Shown: piece by piece, positions 7,455-15,823 of the stretch | Layout: every line of letters begins with the position of its first letter | Position numbering within the stretch: position 1 is the first letter of the stretch | NCBI GenBank assembly: GCA_019245755.1 | Contig: JAFARC010000024.1 | Coordinates: forward strand, 1-64,000 | From: Mycobacteriaceae bacterium | Lineage (GTDB): Bacteria > Actinomycetota > Actinomycetes > Mycobacteriales > Mycobacteriaceae | Direction: 5' to 3' | DNA: 64,000 nucleotides | Made by a program: the position numbers and the translations under genes | The notes under the pieces: model-generated | Seen by the model: the letters and a program-made list of their open reading frames with translations, nothing else | Told to the model about the DNA's origin: nothing | The model's database searches: none

Positions 7455-7563
7455 GTCGCGTTGGCGCCTCTCGTCGTCCGAATCCCACGGGATCTGTCCC
7501 GTGGAATCTTTAATGGGTCGGGTGTCCAGACGGTAAACGGACCGACAACAGTTCACACCCGAT
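7436..7563 (-). repeat. Porin leader repeat, copy 1 (128 bp identical to 8496-8623)
   Basis: These 128 bp cover the first six or so codons of porin A and its 5' leader, and match the region before porin B base for base. Similarity weakens but continues on both sides, from about 7409 to 7582. The unit contains an 8-bp-stem hairpin and an AT-richer CATTAAAGAT stretch that may be the -10 region. With the terminator at 7753-7791 it accounts for most of the 346-bp gap between the two porin genes. Perfect identity, while the coding regions have diverged, suggests recent duplication or gene conversion of the control region. Confidence 0.9.
7485..7504 (-). promoter_or_regulatory. Perfect hairpin in the porin A leader
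   Basis: CCACGGGA and TCCCGTGG form an 8-bp perfect inverted repeat around a 4-nt loop, 31 nt upstream of the porin ATG. It could be a protein-binding site or an RNA stem in the 5' UTR. The same element lies before porin B. Its role is not known from sequence. Confidence 0.55.
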
Positions 7564-7752
7564 TCCCATCAACTAAGCGTCTTCGAGTTCGGCTGGTAAC
7601 GATCGCGGCCTAACGGCACGCTGCACCACATCGTCGAACCTGGGTCGAACCTGGTGAGCGTGCGAGGTTGCGCAGTGTCATTGCGCAGTGTCGGCGGTAC
7701 CCGGGCCGGATCGCCGCTCCCCCAGCATGATTAGCCAGTTCAACGGACACCA

Positions 7753-7791
7753 AGCAGTATGCCCCTCACCGCGGGCGAGGGGCATACTGCT
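7753..7791 (-). terminator. Strong intrinsic-type hairpin after porin B
   Basis: A 15-bp perfect stem (AGCAGTATGCCCCTC and its complement) encloses a 9-nt GC-rich loop, starting 9 bp past the stop codon of porin B. There is no long U tract, which is usual for mycobacterial terminators. It would end porin B transcription before the porin A promoter. Confidence 0.8.
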
Positions 7792-7800
7792 GTTGTGACG

Positions 7801-8514
7801 TCAAACGGCTTTGGTGACACCAAGGTAGGTGACAACATCGTCGGTGTTGTCGGTAGAGCTGGTCAGCGTCGCGTACGAACGGATGAACGACTGGCCGGCG
7901 CACAGGTCGAACTTGATGCGCAGACCGGTGATGTTGATCCGCGGAACGGTGCCCTTGAACGACTTCTTGTCGACCGGAACGATGTTCACCGTGCCGGGCT
8001 TGAGGTCAATCTTCACCTGTTCGGCGAGGTTGCCCGAGAGGGTTAACGGAAAGGGAGACGTGGCGCCGATGATCGGTACGGCGAGCCCCGGGGTGATTTG
8101 CGCCGTACTGATCGATTCGAAGTCGTCCGCGAGGATGCCGCAGCCAATCTGATAGCCGGCCTCCAGCGTGCCACCGGCCAGCTTCGTGCTGCCGTGGCCC
8201 GTTACCGCCCCGGTGAATGAGCCGTCCACGAGGTATTCGCGTGACGCCGGCGAGCCGGTCAGCGGCGCCACCGGCTCCATGGACTCGTTGCTGCCGGATA
8301 CCGTCAGAGTCCAGCCATCAGGGGTGTTCAACACGCCCGGGGACCCGGAGGGGACGGGTCCGTTCGGGCCCGCACCCGGTGGCGGGGGCGGAGCGCCGGT
8401 GTCGGCGGCGGGCTGTACCGCGGGGTCGGGCGGCGGGTCCGCCAACGCGAGTGGGGCCGCCCCAGCCGGGACCAGCATGCAAACAGCAGCCAAGATGGCA
8501 AAACGATTCAACAT
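7801..8514 (-). CDS. MspA-family porin, paralog B
   Basis: 237 residues, the same architecture as porin A: signal peptide MLNRFAILAAVCMLV, a Pro/Ala/Gly linker, then the MspA beta domain with TPDGWTLTVSGSNES, SREYLVDGSFTGAVTG, GGTLEAGYQIGCGI, PVDKKSFKGT and RSYATLTSSTDNTDD. The two porins share the IGCG and VDKK[ST]FKGT signatures but differ in the middle strands, where loop composition and channel selectivity would be set. Each ends in a short hydrophobic tail (VTKAV here, VTKVF in A). It is followed by a strong hairpin terminator and preceded by the duplicated leader, so it is probably its own transcription unit. Confidence 0.88.
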   Translation of the reverse strand: MLNRFAILAAVCMLVPAGAAPLALADPPPDPAVQPAADTGAPPPPPGAGPNGPVPSGSPGVLNTPDGWTLTVSGSNESMEPVAPLTGSPASREYLVDGSFTGAVTGHGSTKLAGGTLEAGYQIGCGILADDFESISTAQITPGLAVPIIGATSPFPLTLSGNLAEQVKIDLKPGTVNIVPVDKKSFKGTVPRINITGLRIKFDLCAGQSFIRSYATLTSSTDNTDDVVTYLGVTKAV

Positions 8515-8623
8515 GTCGCGTTGGCGCCTCTCGTCGTCCGAATCCCACGGGATCTGTCCCGTGGAATCTTTAATGGGTCGGGTGTCCAGACGGTAAACGG
8601 ACCGACAACAGTTCACACCCGAT
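8496..8623 (-). repeat. Porin leader repeat, copy 2 (128 bp identical to 7436-7563)
   Basis: Exact second copy, 1060 bp from the first, covering the start of porin B and its upstream region. The 128-bp identical block spans coding start, RBS region, hairpin and likely promoter, so both porins probably respond to the same signal. Confidence 0.9.
8545..8564 (-). promoter_or_regulatory. Perfect hairpin in the porin B leader
   Basis: Second copy of the CCACGGGA/TCCCGTGG stem with 4-nt loop, at the same 31-nt distance from the porin ATG as in copy 1. Confidence 0.55.
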
Positions 8624-8874
8624 ATCCATCTACTGAGCGTCTCGGATCCGGCATGCACCGCTGTTCGGCGTGTGGCACACTATCTCTCACGCCAAGACGT
8701 TCGGTGCGGTTTCGGGTGTCGAGACGGGCAATGGATCGCTTGTAGGCATCAGTTGTTAGGCGCCCGTTCACCGTTGGGACATGTGCCCAATCGATCATCT
8801 CCCTCAACCTGACCTCGAGACCCACGTTGCGTTGCGATGGCTCGACGGCCGGCGAGCGGAGACTGGAGGCAACG
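8624..8874. other. Divergent intergenic region between porin B and a secreted protein gene
   Basis: No gene is supported here. Together with the leader repeat it makes a 360-bp gap between divergent starts (8514 and 8875). It should hold the promoter of the rightward gene. GGAGG at 8865-8869 is the RBS of that gene. I cannot assign a -10 with confidence. Confidence 0.5.
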
Positions 8875-9435
8875 ATGAGGTCATCACACCTTTACGGGCG
8901 GACACTGGCTGCTTCGCTGATTGCGTGCGGCGTCGGGCTGGTGGTCGTCGGAACCGCATCCGCCGACCCCAACGATGCGGCCCAGCCCGACCCGCCGGCG
9001 CCCGCCCCGGCCGCAAACGCGGCGTCGAGTTCCGGGCAGGTCTCAGACGACGCAGATCCCGCGGCGCTCGATGCCTGCAAGCAGTTCCGCACCGCGATGG
9101 ATTATGCCGCGAGCAACTACGAGGATTTCGCCTACGACAGCGCGGGCGGGGGCAACAGCGTGGATTACGGCAATCCGCTCGTCGCGACCGACAACGTCAC
9201 CGGTCGGACCGCGCTGAGGCAAGCTGCCGCCGCGGCGATGCAGGCGTCGGCGACACCTGGTCTGGCCCCGGACATCGCGGCGCCGATGCAGTCGTGGTCA
9301 CTGCAGGCGACGAAGCTGGTTGTGGTGATGGGACTCCGCGGCGGCGGTGACACCCTCAACACAACGGCGTCCGACATGAACCGCGACGGTCACGACGCCC
9401 AACTGGCCTGCGCGGCTGCCGGCGCACATCCCTGA
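8875..9435 (+). CDS. Exported hypothetical protein
   Basis: 186 residues. Signal peptide of about 31 residues (hydrophobic to GTASA-DP), a Pro/Ala-rich linker to about residue 50, then a helical-looking domain with ALDACKQFRTAMDYAASNYEDFAYDSAG and a matching C-terminal Cys in QLACAAAG. The two cysteines may form a disulfide. The composition and the DACKQFxxAxxYAA pattern resemble a family of mycobacterial exported proteins of unknown function; I do not have a name for it. The ATG at 8875 is chosen over an in-frame upstream ATG because GGAGG precedes it by 5 nt. It is convergent with the ABC transporter operon, 14 bp away. Confidence 0.7.
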   Translation: MRSSHLYGRTLAASLIACGVGLVVVGTASADPNDAAQPDPPAPAPAANAASSSGQVSDDADPAALDACKQFRTAMDYAASNYEDFAYDSAGGGNSVDYGNPLVATDNVTGRTALRQAAAAAMQASATPGLAPDIAAPMQSWSLQATKLVVVMGLRGGGDTLNTTASDMNRDGHDAQLACAAAGAHP

Positions 9436-9449
9436 CGCAGTAGCGGCTA

Positions 9450-10214
9450 CTACAACAGCTTCGACAAGAACGCCTTGGTCCGCTCGTGCTGCGGATCGCT
9501 CAGCACGTCGCGCGGGTGGCCGCTTTCGACGATCACCCCGCCGTCCATGAACACCAGCTGGTCGGCCACTTCGCGCGCGAAGCCCATCTCGTGGGTGACC
9601 ACCAGCATCGTCATGCCCTCCCCCGCCAGCTTCTTCATCACGGCCAGCACTTCTCCGACGAGTTCGGGGTCGAGTGCCGAAGTAGGTTCGTCGAACAGGA
9701 TGAGCTTGGGGTCCATCGCCAGCGCCCGCGCGATCGCCACCCGCTGCTGCTGCCCGCCGGACAGCTGGGCGGGATAGGCCGCCGCCTTGTCGGATAGACC
9801 CACCTGATCGAGCAGCTCCCTGGCGCGGGCCTCGGCCCGACCGTGCTTGACCTTCTTGACGTGGATCGGCGCCTCGACGATGTTCTCCAGCGCGGTGCGA
9901 TGCGGGAACAGGTTGAAGTGCTGGAAAACCATGCCGACGTCGCGTCGCTGCTTAGCGGCGTCGCGTGGGGGCAATTCGTGCAGCTTGCCGCGCGCTTCGC
10001 GATACCCGACCAGCCGGCCGTCGACATACAATCGGCCGGCACTGATGTTATCCAGGTGATTGATGCAGCGCAGGAACGTCGACTTGCCCGAGCCAGACGG
10101 CCCGACGATGACGAGCACCTCGCCCTTCTGGACGTGCAGCGTCACGCCCTTGAGCACCTTCAGCGCCCCAAAGTTCTTGCAGACTGCCTCGGCCAGCACC
10201 ATCGGTGCGGTCAT
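9450..10214 (-). CDS. glnQ: Polar amino-acid ABC transporter, ATP-binding protein
   Basis: 254 residues, normal for GlnQ/HisP-type ATPases. Walker [11 protein letters not shown]-loop (FQHFNLFPH), signature LSGGQQQR, Walker [13 protein letters not shown], and the H-loop in VVTHEMGF are all present. It would power uptake of a polar amino acid such as glutamine or glutamate from the cytosolic face. The ATG at 10214 overlaps the permease stop (ATGA). The longer open frame upstream lies within the permease gene. The operon order is binding lipoprotein, permease, ATPase. Substrate is inferred from family only. Confidence 0.9.
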   Translation of the reverse strand: MTAPMVLAEAVCKNFGALKVLKGVTLHVQKGEVLVIVGPSGSGKSTFLRCINHLDNISAGRLYVDGRLVGYREARGKLHELPPRDAAKQRRDVGMVFQHFNLFPHRTALENIVEAPIHVKKVKHGRAEARARELLDQVGLSDKAAAYPAQLSGGQQQRVAIARALAMDPKLILFDEPTSALDPELVGEVLAVMKKLAGEGMTMLVVTHEMGFAREVADQLVFMDGGVIVESGHPRDVLSDPQHERTKAFLSKLL

Positions 10215-11122
10215 GGATGCGCCGCACCGGTCTGCGCCGCGGCGAGCGCCTCGAGCTGCTTGGACGTCAGCTTGCGGGATATTCCCCGCGAGAAGTAGCG
10301 CTCCAGGTAGTACTGCCCCACCATCAGCACGCTCGTGATCGCGAGGTACCACGTCGCGGCGACCAGCAACAGCGGAATGGGTTTGAAGATCACTCCGGAG
10401 ATGTCGCGCGCCCGCCCGTACAACTCGAGACTGTAGGGCACCGCCGTCACCAGCGACGTGGTCTTCAGCATGCTGATGACCTCGTTGCCCGTCGGCGGGA
10501 TGATCACGCGCATCGCCTGCGGAAGCACCGTTCGGCGCATCGTCATCCACCACGACATGCCCAGGGCCGTTGACGCTTCAAACTGCCCTTCGGGCACCGA
10601 ATTGATTCCCGCCCTGATGATTTCGGCCATATACGCCGCTTCGTTCAACCCCAGCCCGACGGCGGCCAGGATGAAGCTGATCGAAAGACCCTGCAGGTCG
10701 ACGTGGAAGAACGACGGCCCGAACGGCACGCCTAGTTGGAGGTGCTGGTACAGGGTCGGGAACAACCCCCAGAACACCAGCTGCACATAAACCGGCGTTC
10801 CGCGGAAGATCCACAGGTACACCCACGCGACCGACGTGAACACCGGATTCGGCGACAGCCGCATGATTGCCAACAGCACGCCGAGCAGCACGCCGAGCAC
10901 CATGGCCCAGAAGGTCAGCTGCACGGTATTCCATGCCGCTTCCGAAATGCGCTGATCAAAAATGTATTCGCGGTACGTCGACCACCCGTACGCCGCATTC
11001 GTGGCCGCGCCATAGACGAACAGCGCGACGAGGACGATGATCACAACCGCTGCGAGCCACCTCCACGGATGCCGCAACGGGACGGCGTCGATGGGCGCCG
11101 GCGATGCCGAGTCGACGGTCAT
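10211..11122 (-). CDS. glnP: Polar amino-acid ABC transporter, permease
   Basis: 303 residues. One short N-terminal helix, then five or so transmembrane helices with the HisM/GlnP-type permease motif around residues 180-215 (the conserved EAA-like [21 protein letters not shown], where Q and A are key positions). The family is integral to the inner membrane and contacts the ATPase through this loop. It sits 2 bp downstream of the binding-lipoprotein gene and overlaps the ATPase gene by 4 bp. The tail [16 protein letters not shown] is cytosolic. Gene symbol is by family. Confidence 0.9.
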   Translation of the reverse strand: MTVDSASPAPIDAVPLRHPWRWLAAVVIIVLVALFVYGAATNAAYGWSTYREYIFDQRISEAAWNTVQLTFWAMVLGVLLGVLLAIMRLSPNPVFTSVAWVYLWIFRGTPVYVQLVFWGLFPTLYQHLQLGVPFGPSFFHVDLQGLSISFILAAVGLGLNEAAYMAEIIRAGINSVPEGQFEASTALGMSWWMTMRRTVLPQAMRVIIPPTGNEVISMLKTTSLVTAVPYSLELYGRARDISGVIFKPIPLLLVAATWYLAITSVLMVGQYYLERYFSRGISRKLTSKQLEALAAAQTGAAHP

Positions 11123-11124
11123 GG

Positions 11125-12030
11125 TCAGCTGGTCGCGCCGTCGATGACCGGGTCGTTGATCATCCCGGACTGGACGCCCCAGTTGTTGGCGATCGTCTGG
11201 TAATCACCGGTCTGCATGATGTGCTGCAGCGCCTTGAGCAGCGACTGCCCCAGCGGGGAGCCCTTGGCCACCGGCCAACCGTACGGCGCGGAGCCAAAGA
11301 TCTGCCCGGCCGCCTCGATCTTGCCGCCGCTCTGCTTAATCGCGTACGCGGTCACCGGCGAATCGGCTGACATGGCGTTGACCTCGCCCAGCACCAGCGC
11401 GGTGGTGGCGTCGTCCTGCCGATCGAACTTCTCCTGATTAATCGGCGGCTTCCCCGCCTTCACGCAGGCGTCGCTTTTCGCCGGGATTTCCTGGGTGTCC
11501 TGAATCGTGGTGGACTGGACGGCGACCCGCAGCCCACAGGCGTCATTGGGGTCGATCGGCGCGCCGGGACGCTGCGCCCACAAGGTTCCGGCCGAAAAGT
11601 ACGTGACGAAGTCGACCGTCTGCTCGCGTTGCTTGGTGTCGGTGAAAGACGACATCCCGACGTCGTAGGTCCCACCCGTAATCGACGGGATGATCTTGTC
11701 GAAATCCGACTCGCGGTAATCCGGGCTGACGCCAAGGACAGAGGCCACCGCATTCATCAGGTCCACATCGAAGCCGACGACGTTGCCGCCGCGGTCTTTG
11801 AACTCATTGGGTGAATACGGGACGTTGACCCCGACAATCAACTTCCCGGACGACTTGATCTTGTCGGGCAGCGTGTTGGCGATCTCGTCTACCTTGGCCG
11901 GCTTGACCGACGTGGTGGGGCTCGCGGAGATCCCAGAGCTCTCGGTGTTGTGTGCGCACCCTCCCAGCACCAGCGCCGCCGACGCGGCTAACGCTGCCAC
12001 TACGCGCCACCCGCATGATCCACCAGGCAC
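11125..12030 (-). CDS. glnH: Amino-acid ABC transporter substrate-binding lipoprotein
   Basis: 301 residues from the GTG at 12030, preceded by an AAGAGG ribosome-binding site. An in-frame upstream start (12075) would add 15 charged residues before the signal. The N-terminus is a lipoprotein signal with lipobox LGGC, so the mature protein is anchored by an N-terminal diacylglyceryl-cysteine; the lgt gene lies about 14 kb away. The body is a family 3 solute-binding fold: GKLIVGVNVPYSPNEF, VGFDVDLMNAVASVLG, and DVGMSSFTDTKQRE. It delivers substrate to the permease encoded 2 bp downstream. Typical ligands are glutamine, glutamate or aspartate. Confidence 0.9.
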   Translation of the reverse strand: MPGGSCGWRVVAALAASAALVLGGCAHNTESSGISASPTTSVKPAKVDEIANTLPDKIKSSGKLIVGVNVPYSPNEFKDRGGNVVGFDVDLMNAVASVLGVSPDYRESDFDKIIPSITGGTYDVGMSSFTDTKQREQTVDFVTYFSAGTLWAQRPGAPIDPNDACGLRVAVQSTTIQDTQEIPAKSDACVKAGKPPINQEKFDRQDDATTALVLGEVNAMSADSPVTAYAIKQSGGKIEAAGQIFGSAPYGWPVAKGSPLGQSLLKALQHIMQTGDYQTIANNWGVQSGMINDPVIDGATS

Positions 12031-12186
12031 GATTTCCTCTTCCTTCGCGTTCCTTCGCGTTGCCGGTAACCGCACAGTAGTGGAGCCCTAACGGTCTGGC
12101 ACGGACGCGGCAGTAGCGATGACGATTTGCACACGGCTGCGGTGAAATCTCGCCAGCGCGTTTGGCCTTGTGAAACACTCGCGTAC

Positions 12187-12810
12187 ATGACCAACGCTGC
12201 TCCGGAAAGTCCTCCGAAACTACTGCACCACCTCTGGTGGTCCACAATGCTCACCGGCGTGCTGTCGGTGATCCTGGGTGCCCTGGTGCTGGCCTGGCCG
12301 GGGAAGTCCATCCTGGTGGCGGCCATCTTCTTCGGCGCGTACCTGCTGGTGTCGGGCATCGCTCAGGTGATTTTCGCGTTCAGCCTGCACGTGTCCGCCG
12401 GCGGCCGGGTGCTGCTGTTCATCAGCGGCGCGGCGTCGCTGGTCCTGGCGGTCCTGGCGTTTCGCCACTTCGGCAACGCTCTGCTGCTGCTGGCAATCTG
12501 GATCGGCATCGGGTTCATCTTCCGCGGCGTCGCGACCACGGTTTCGGCGATCAGCGACCCCGGCCACCCGGGCCGCGGCTGGAACATCTTCTTCGGCGTG
12601 ATCGCCATCATCGCCGGGATCGTGGTGCTCGCGTCGCCGTTGGAATCCCTGCTCACCCTGACGCTCGTGGTAGGCATCTGGCTGATCGTCGTCGGCGTGA
12701 TGGAGATCGTCTCCGGCTTCGGCATCCGCCGGGCAGCCAAGAGGGTCGAGGAGATCAGGAGCACCCCCACGGGTCCATCGGGCCCGGGCACCGCGGAATC
12801 GTTACGGTAA
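12187..12810 (+). CDS. HdeD family membrane protein (DUF308)
   Basis: 207 residues with six or so hydrophobic helices and the repeated small-residue pattern of HdeD/DUF308 proteins (GALVLAWPGKSILVAAIFFG; GIVVLASPLESLLTLTLVVG, two internally similar halves). The role is unclear; in E. coli HdeD is linked to acid resistance. The ATG at 12187 is chosen because it begins the conserved part, though no strong RBS is seen; an in-frame ATG at 12127 is an alternative. In related genomes a DUF308 gene is a neighbour of this amino-acid transporter, so the position appears conserved. Confidence 0.75.
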   Translation: MTNAAPESPPKLLHHLWWSTMLTGVLSVILGALVLAWPGKSILVAAIFFGAYLLVSGIAQVIFAFSLHVSAGGRVLLFISGAASLVLAVLAFRHFGNALLLLAIWIGIGFIFRGVATTVSAISDPGHPGRGWNIFFGVIAIIAGIVVLASPLESLLTLTLVVGIWLIVVGVMEIVSGFGIRRAAKRVEEIRSTPTGPSGPGTAESLR

Positions 12811-12933
12811 AAAAAACCGGGTGCCTTGGCAAGGTGACGTCCGAATCACGACGCCACCACCCGAGTCGGCTTGGTGCACAGGCGGATCCGTTGGTGGCCA
12901 CGGTGCACGCACTGGCTGGCGAGTGCCGGCCGG

Positions 12934-12939
12934 TACATT
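12934..12939 (+). promoter_or_regulatory. Probable -10 (TACATT) for the DUF4190-like gene
   Basis: TACATT fits TAnnnT and ends 7 nt before the ATG at 12947, so the transcript is probably leaderless. No clear Shine-Dalgarno sequence is present, which agrees. Confidence 0.45.
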
Positions 12940-12946
12940 GAGATCC

Positions 12947-13477
12947 ATGACAGAACCGTCGGACAGACCGCAAAGCCCGTCGGGATCACCGCACACGCCG
13001 CCCCCGCCGCCGCACTACCCGTACGCGCCGGGCCCCTACCCCGGCTACCCGCCGCCACCCCCTCAGCCCTATTCCGGCTGGACTCCGCCACCCACCGGAC
13101 CCAAGAACGGCCTCGGGATCGCGTCGCTGGTGATCGCGATCGTCGCGTTGGTCCTGGTCTGGTCGGTGATCGGCGGCGTGATCCTCGGGATCGTCGCCGT
13201 GGCGATCGGATTCGCCGCCCGCGGCCGCGTGAAGAGCGGGGAAGCCAACAACGGCGGCGTGGCGGTCGCCGGGATCGTGCTCGGGATCCTCGCCATCCTC
13301 GGCGGACTGGTTTTCATCCCGATCTGGGTCGGGGTCTTCCACCAGGTCGGCGGGAGCACCTACGTCGACTGCGTGAAGAACGCCGGCAACGACCAAACCA
13401 AGATTCAGCAGTGCGCCGACCAGTTCAAGCAGCACATCGAGAATCAGTTCAGCGTCACGCTGACACCGTCACCCTAG
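12947..13477 (+). CDS. Pro-rich DUF4190-like membrane protein
   Basis: 176 residues. Residues 1-50 are a Pro/Tyr-rich cytosolic N-terminus (runs of P with PYAP and PGYPP). Then two hydrophobic helices (ASLVIAIVALVLVWSVIGG and AVAGIVLGILAILGGLVFIP) separated by a basic AARGRVKSGEANNGG turn, the DUF4190-type arrangement. A short C-terminal extracytoplasmic tail has a Cys pair (YVDCVKNAG and IQQCADQF). Function unknown. It overlaps the convergent DUF2156 gene by 4 bp. It occupies the place where cytochrome bd genes lie in M. tuberculosis and M. smegmatis. Confidence 0.75.
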   Translation: MTEPSDRPQSPSGSPHTPPPPPHYPYAPGPYPGYPPPPPQPYSGWTPPPTGPKNGLGIASLVIAIVALVLVWSVIGGVILGIVAVAIGFAARGRVKSGEANNGGVAVAGIVLGILAILGGLVFIPIWVGVFHQVGGSTYVDCVKNAGNDQTKIQQCADQFKQHIENQFSVTLTPSP

Positions 13478-14871
13478 AGATGGCGGCGGCGCGGCAGGAA
13501 CTCCAGCGACAGCAGCACCACCAGGGCATGCGGAATGTGCTGCACGGACACCAACGCGTAGCGCCGGCCGTCGAGCGCGTGGAACTTCCGTAGGTAGCGG
13601 TAAAGCGACTCCAGCGCGATCAACGGATCGAGCAGATGAATCGCCTTGTAGAAAAAGGTCTGGATCAAGCCGCGATCCTTGGCGGTGAAGATCTCGGGGA
13701 ACGCGGCGAACGCCAATGACAGCCGCTGCGCGCCATGGTCTTTCGCCTCGTAGATCATGTCGACCGACAGCCGCTCGTCGATCCCGTTGGGCGCCCCCGG
13801 CCGCCGCCACGGCACGTCGAGCGTCACGTCCTGCCCGCCACCCGCGCTGGCGTACCGGTGAAAACCCTGCACCCGGCCGGCCCGGTCGCGGGCGATGATC
13901 AGGCTGATACCCGGGTAACGACGCTCCAGTGCGCCGTCGAGCATCATCGAGAATCCCCGCTCGAAGTGGGCGCCGCCGTGCGACGCGTACAGCACCTCGG
14001 CCAGCTCGGCCTGCAGGCGGTCGTCGATCTCCTGCTCGGCCACGACCTCGGTGGTGATCCCGCAGTTGTGGGTGCGCTGCACCGCCTGGCGCAGATTGCG
14101 GTATTTGCGGCCCACCATGTCGAAGCGCTGCACGTCGATGACGACGTCCCGGCCGATCGGCACGACCATCATCGACTGCCCGACCACCGCCGCGTTCCGC
14201 CACAGTGGCAGCCGATGCTCGCTGCAGGCGACCACCATGATGCGCCAGCCCCGGCCGTGACACATCGCGACGAAGTCGGCAACCAGTTCCGGGAACCGCG
14301 TCTCGTCCCCAACCGGATCACCGCCGACCACCGCAAACCCCATGCGGGTCCGGTACCCGATCGCCGCGGTGCCGTCGGGGCTGAAGTGGAAGCTCCGCAG
14401 TGGCTGCAGCACGAACGGCGCCAGCGCATCGCCTCTGGTGGCGTTCACCAGCCGCCACATCCTGGGCAACGCCGCCGGCTCGGGTTTGGACGTCGTCGGC
14501 CACATCAACACCAGGCCCGCCCCCGCGATCAGCACAGCGCCGAGCACGCCAAACGACAGCACCCGCGCCCCCAGGCCGACCAGCAACACCACCATCGCCC
14601 AGGAGGCATGAGCGGCCGTCACCGGCCGGCCCAGGAAGATGCCGCGGGCGATCAATGCAACGGCGGCGAGGATGATCAGCGACCACGCCAGCCGTCCGGC
14701 GGCGTGCAAGTTCGCGTGGTGGTGATAGTCGCGGGCCAGCAACACCACCAGCCAGCAGAACACGCTGAGAAGCGCGAGCGCACCGATCCAGCGCGCCGCC
14801 GGCGAGTCAACGTTGACGACGACGCGTTCGCGAACCCGCACCTTGGCGAGGTTCACCGGCTGCTCCGCCAT
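13474..14871 (-). CDS. DUF2156 membrane protein (phosphatidylglycerol lysyltransferase C-terminal type; Rv1619-like)
   Basis: 465 residues. Residues about 28-125 hold four hydrophobic helices. From about residue 140 there is a DUF2156 domain, the GNAT-like fold of MprF/LysX aminoacyl-PG synthases: FHFSPDGTAAIGYRTRMGFAVVGGDPVG, DMVGRKYRNLRQAVQRT, and the C-terminal LAFAAFPEIF...FFYKAIHLLDP. In MprF this domain transfers an amino acid from tRNA to phosphatidylglycerol, but the specificity of this stand-alone version is not established. It corresponds by position and content to M. tuberculosis Rv1619, directly upstream of tesB. Confidence 0.8.
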   Translation of the reverse strand: MAEQPVNLAKVRVRERVVVNVDSPAARWIGALALLSVFCWLVVLLARDYHHHANLHAAGRLAWSLIILAAVALIARGIFLGRPVTAAHASWAMVVLLVGLGARVLSFGVLGAVLIAGAGLVLMWPTTSKPEPAALPRMWRLVNATRGDALAPFVLQPLRSFHFSPDGTAAIGYRTRMGFAVVGGDPVGDETRFPELVADFVAMCHGRGWRIMVVACSEHRLPLWRNAAVVGQSMMVVPIGRDVVIDVQRFDMVGRKYRNLRQAVQRTHNCGITTEVVAEQEIDDRLQAELAEVLYASHGGAHFERGFSMMLDGALERRYPGISLIIARDRAGRVQGFHRYASAGGGQDVTLDVPWRRPGAPNGIDERLSVDMIYEAKDHGAQRLSLAFAAFPEIFTAKDRGLIQTFFYKAIHLLDPLIALESLYRYLRKFHALDGRRYALVSVQHIPHALVVLLSLEFLPRRRHL

Positions 14872-14891
14872 CCAATAAACGTTACGCCTAG

Positions 14892-15791
14892 TCAGGGGCG
14901 AGAAGCCGGAAAGTACTTCACGATTCCTTCCTGCACCACCGTCGCCATCAACCGGCCGTCACGGTCGAAGAAGTGGCCGGTGCCCAGTCCGCGGGAGTCC
15001 GCGGCCACCGGCGACTGAGTGGAGTACAGCAACCAATCATCGAAATCCACCTGGCGGTGGAACCACACCGAATGATTGACGGTGACAGCGAAAATCCGGT
15101 CAAAGCCCCAGGACAAGCCGTGCGTGGTGATGATCGAGTCCAGGAGCGTGGTGTCCGAGGAGTACACCATCGCCGCGGTGTGCAACAGCGGATCGTCGGG
15201 CATCTGGCCGTCGGCCTTCAGCCACACCCGGTTGTGGTCCAGCTGCCCGCCTTTATCGCGCATGATCCACGCCGGATCGTTGGCGTACCGCCATTCGATG
15301 GGCCGCAGCGCGTTGACGAAATGGGGCACGACTTTCTCGTAACCACGCAGCAGATCGTCGATCGGCGGCAGAGTTGAGGGGTCGGCCACAGCCGGCGGCT
15401 TCACGTTGTGCTCGATGCCCGGCCCGCCAGACAAATACGACACCAGTGCCGAGGACAGCAGCTTGCCGTCCTGCATCGCGTCGACGCGACGGTTGGCGAA
15501 GCGGCGCTCGTCGCGCAGCCGCACCACGTGGTACTCGAGGTCTTCGTTCGGGTCGCCGCCGCTGATGAAGTGCACGCTCAGCGCGGCGGGCGGGCAACCG
15601 TGCATCACGGTGCGGGTCGCGGCCACCAGCGATTGGGCCATCATCTGGCCACCGAAGGTGCGGGTGGGGGTCTTGGTCGGATGGCAGCCGATGAACAGGT
15701 CGTCGCCGACTCGGTCCAGGGTGAGCGTGGCCAGCAACTGCTCGAAATCGGTGGTCACTGCGCTGCGCGCAAGCGGCTCATCGCCGGCCAA
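14892..15791 (-). CDS. tesB: Acyl-CoA thioesterase II (TesB family)
   Basis: 299 residues, a double hotdog fold as in E. coli TesB. Visible elements are the N-terminal hotdog (CHPTKTPTRTFGGQMMAQSLVAA, SVHFISGGDPNEDLEYHV) and the C-terminal hotdog (HSVWFHRQVDFDDWLLYSTQSP, FFDRDGRLMATVVQEG). It hydrolyses acyl-CoA to free fatty acid and CoA in the cytosol. The start used is a TTG at 15791 with AGGGGGA 4 nt upstream. A GTG at 15758 would give the family-typical VTTDFEQ start but has no visible RBS. Position next to pykA matches Rv1618/Rv1617. Confidence 0.88.
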   Translation of the reverse strand: MAGDEPLARSAVTTDFEQLLATLTLDRVGDDLFIGCHPTKTPTRTFGGQMMAQSLVAATRTVMHGCPPAALSVHFISGGDPNEDLEYHVVRLRDERRFANRRVDAMQDGKLLSSALVSYLSGGPGIEHNVKPPAVADPSTLPPIDDLLRGYEKVVPHFVNALRPIEWRYANDPAWIMRDKGGQLDHNRVWLKADGQMPDDPLLHTAAMVYSSDTTLLDSIITTHGLSWGFDRIFAVTVNHSVWFHRQVDFDDWLLYSTQSPVAADSRGLGTGHFFDRDGRLMATVVQEGIVKYFPASRP

Positions 15792-15799
15792 GCGTCCCC

Positions 15800-15823
15800 C
15801 TAGTGGTCGTCCTAGTGGTCGTC
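15800..15823 (-). repeat. 12-bp tandem duplication at the pykA stop codon
   Basis: CTAGTGGTCGTC occurs twice in a row. On the minus strand it duplicates the last three codons and the stop of pykA, leaving a second in-frame stop just past the first. It is a small slippage product between pykA and tesB. Confidence 0.85.

Noticed and set aside
12787..12835. CGGT-A8-ACCG as a terminator after the HdeD-like gene
   Set aside because: The stem is only 4 bp and the A tract is in the loop, so it is too weak to call.
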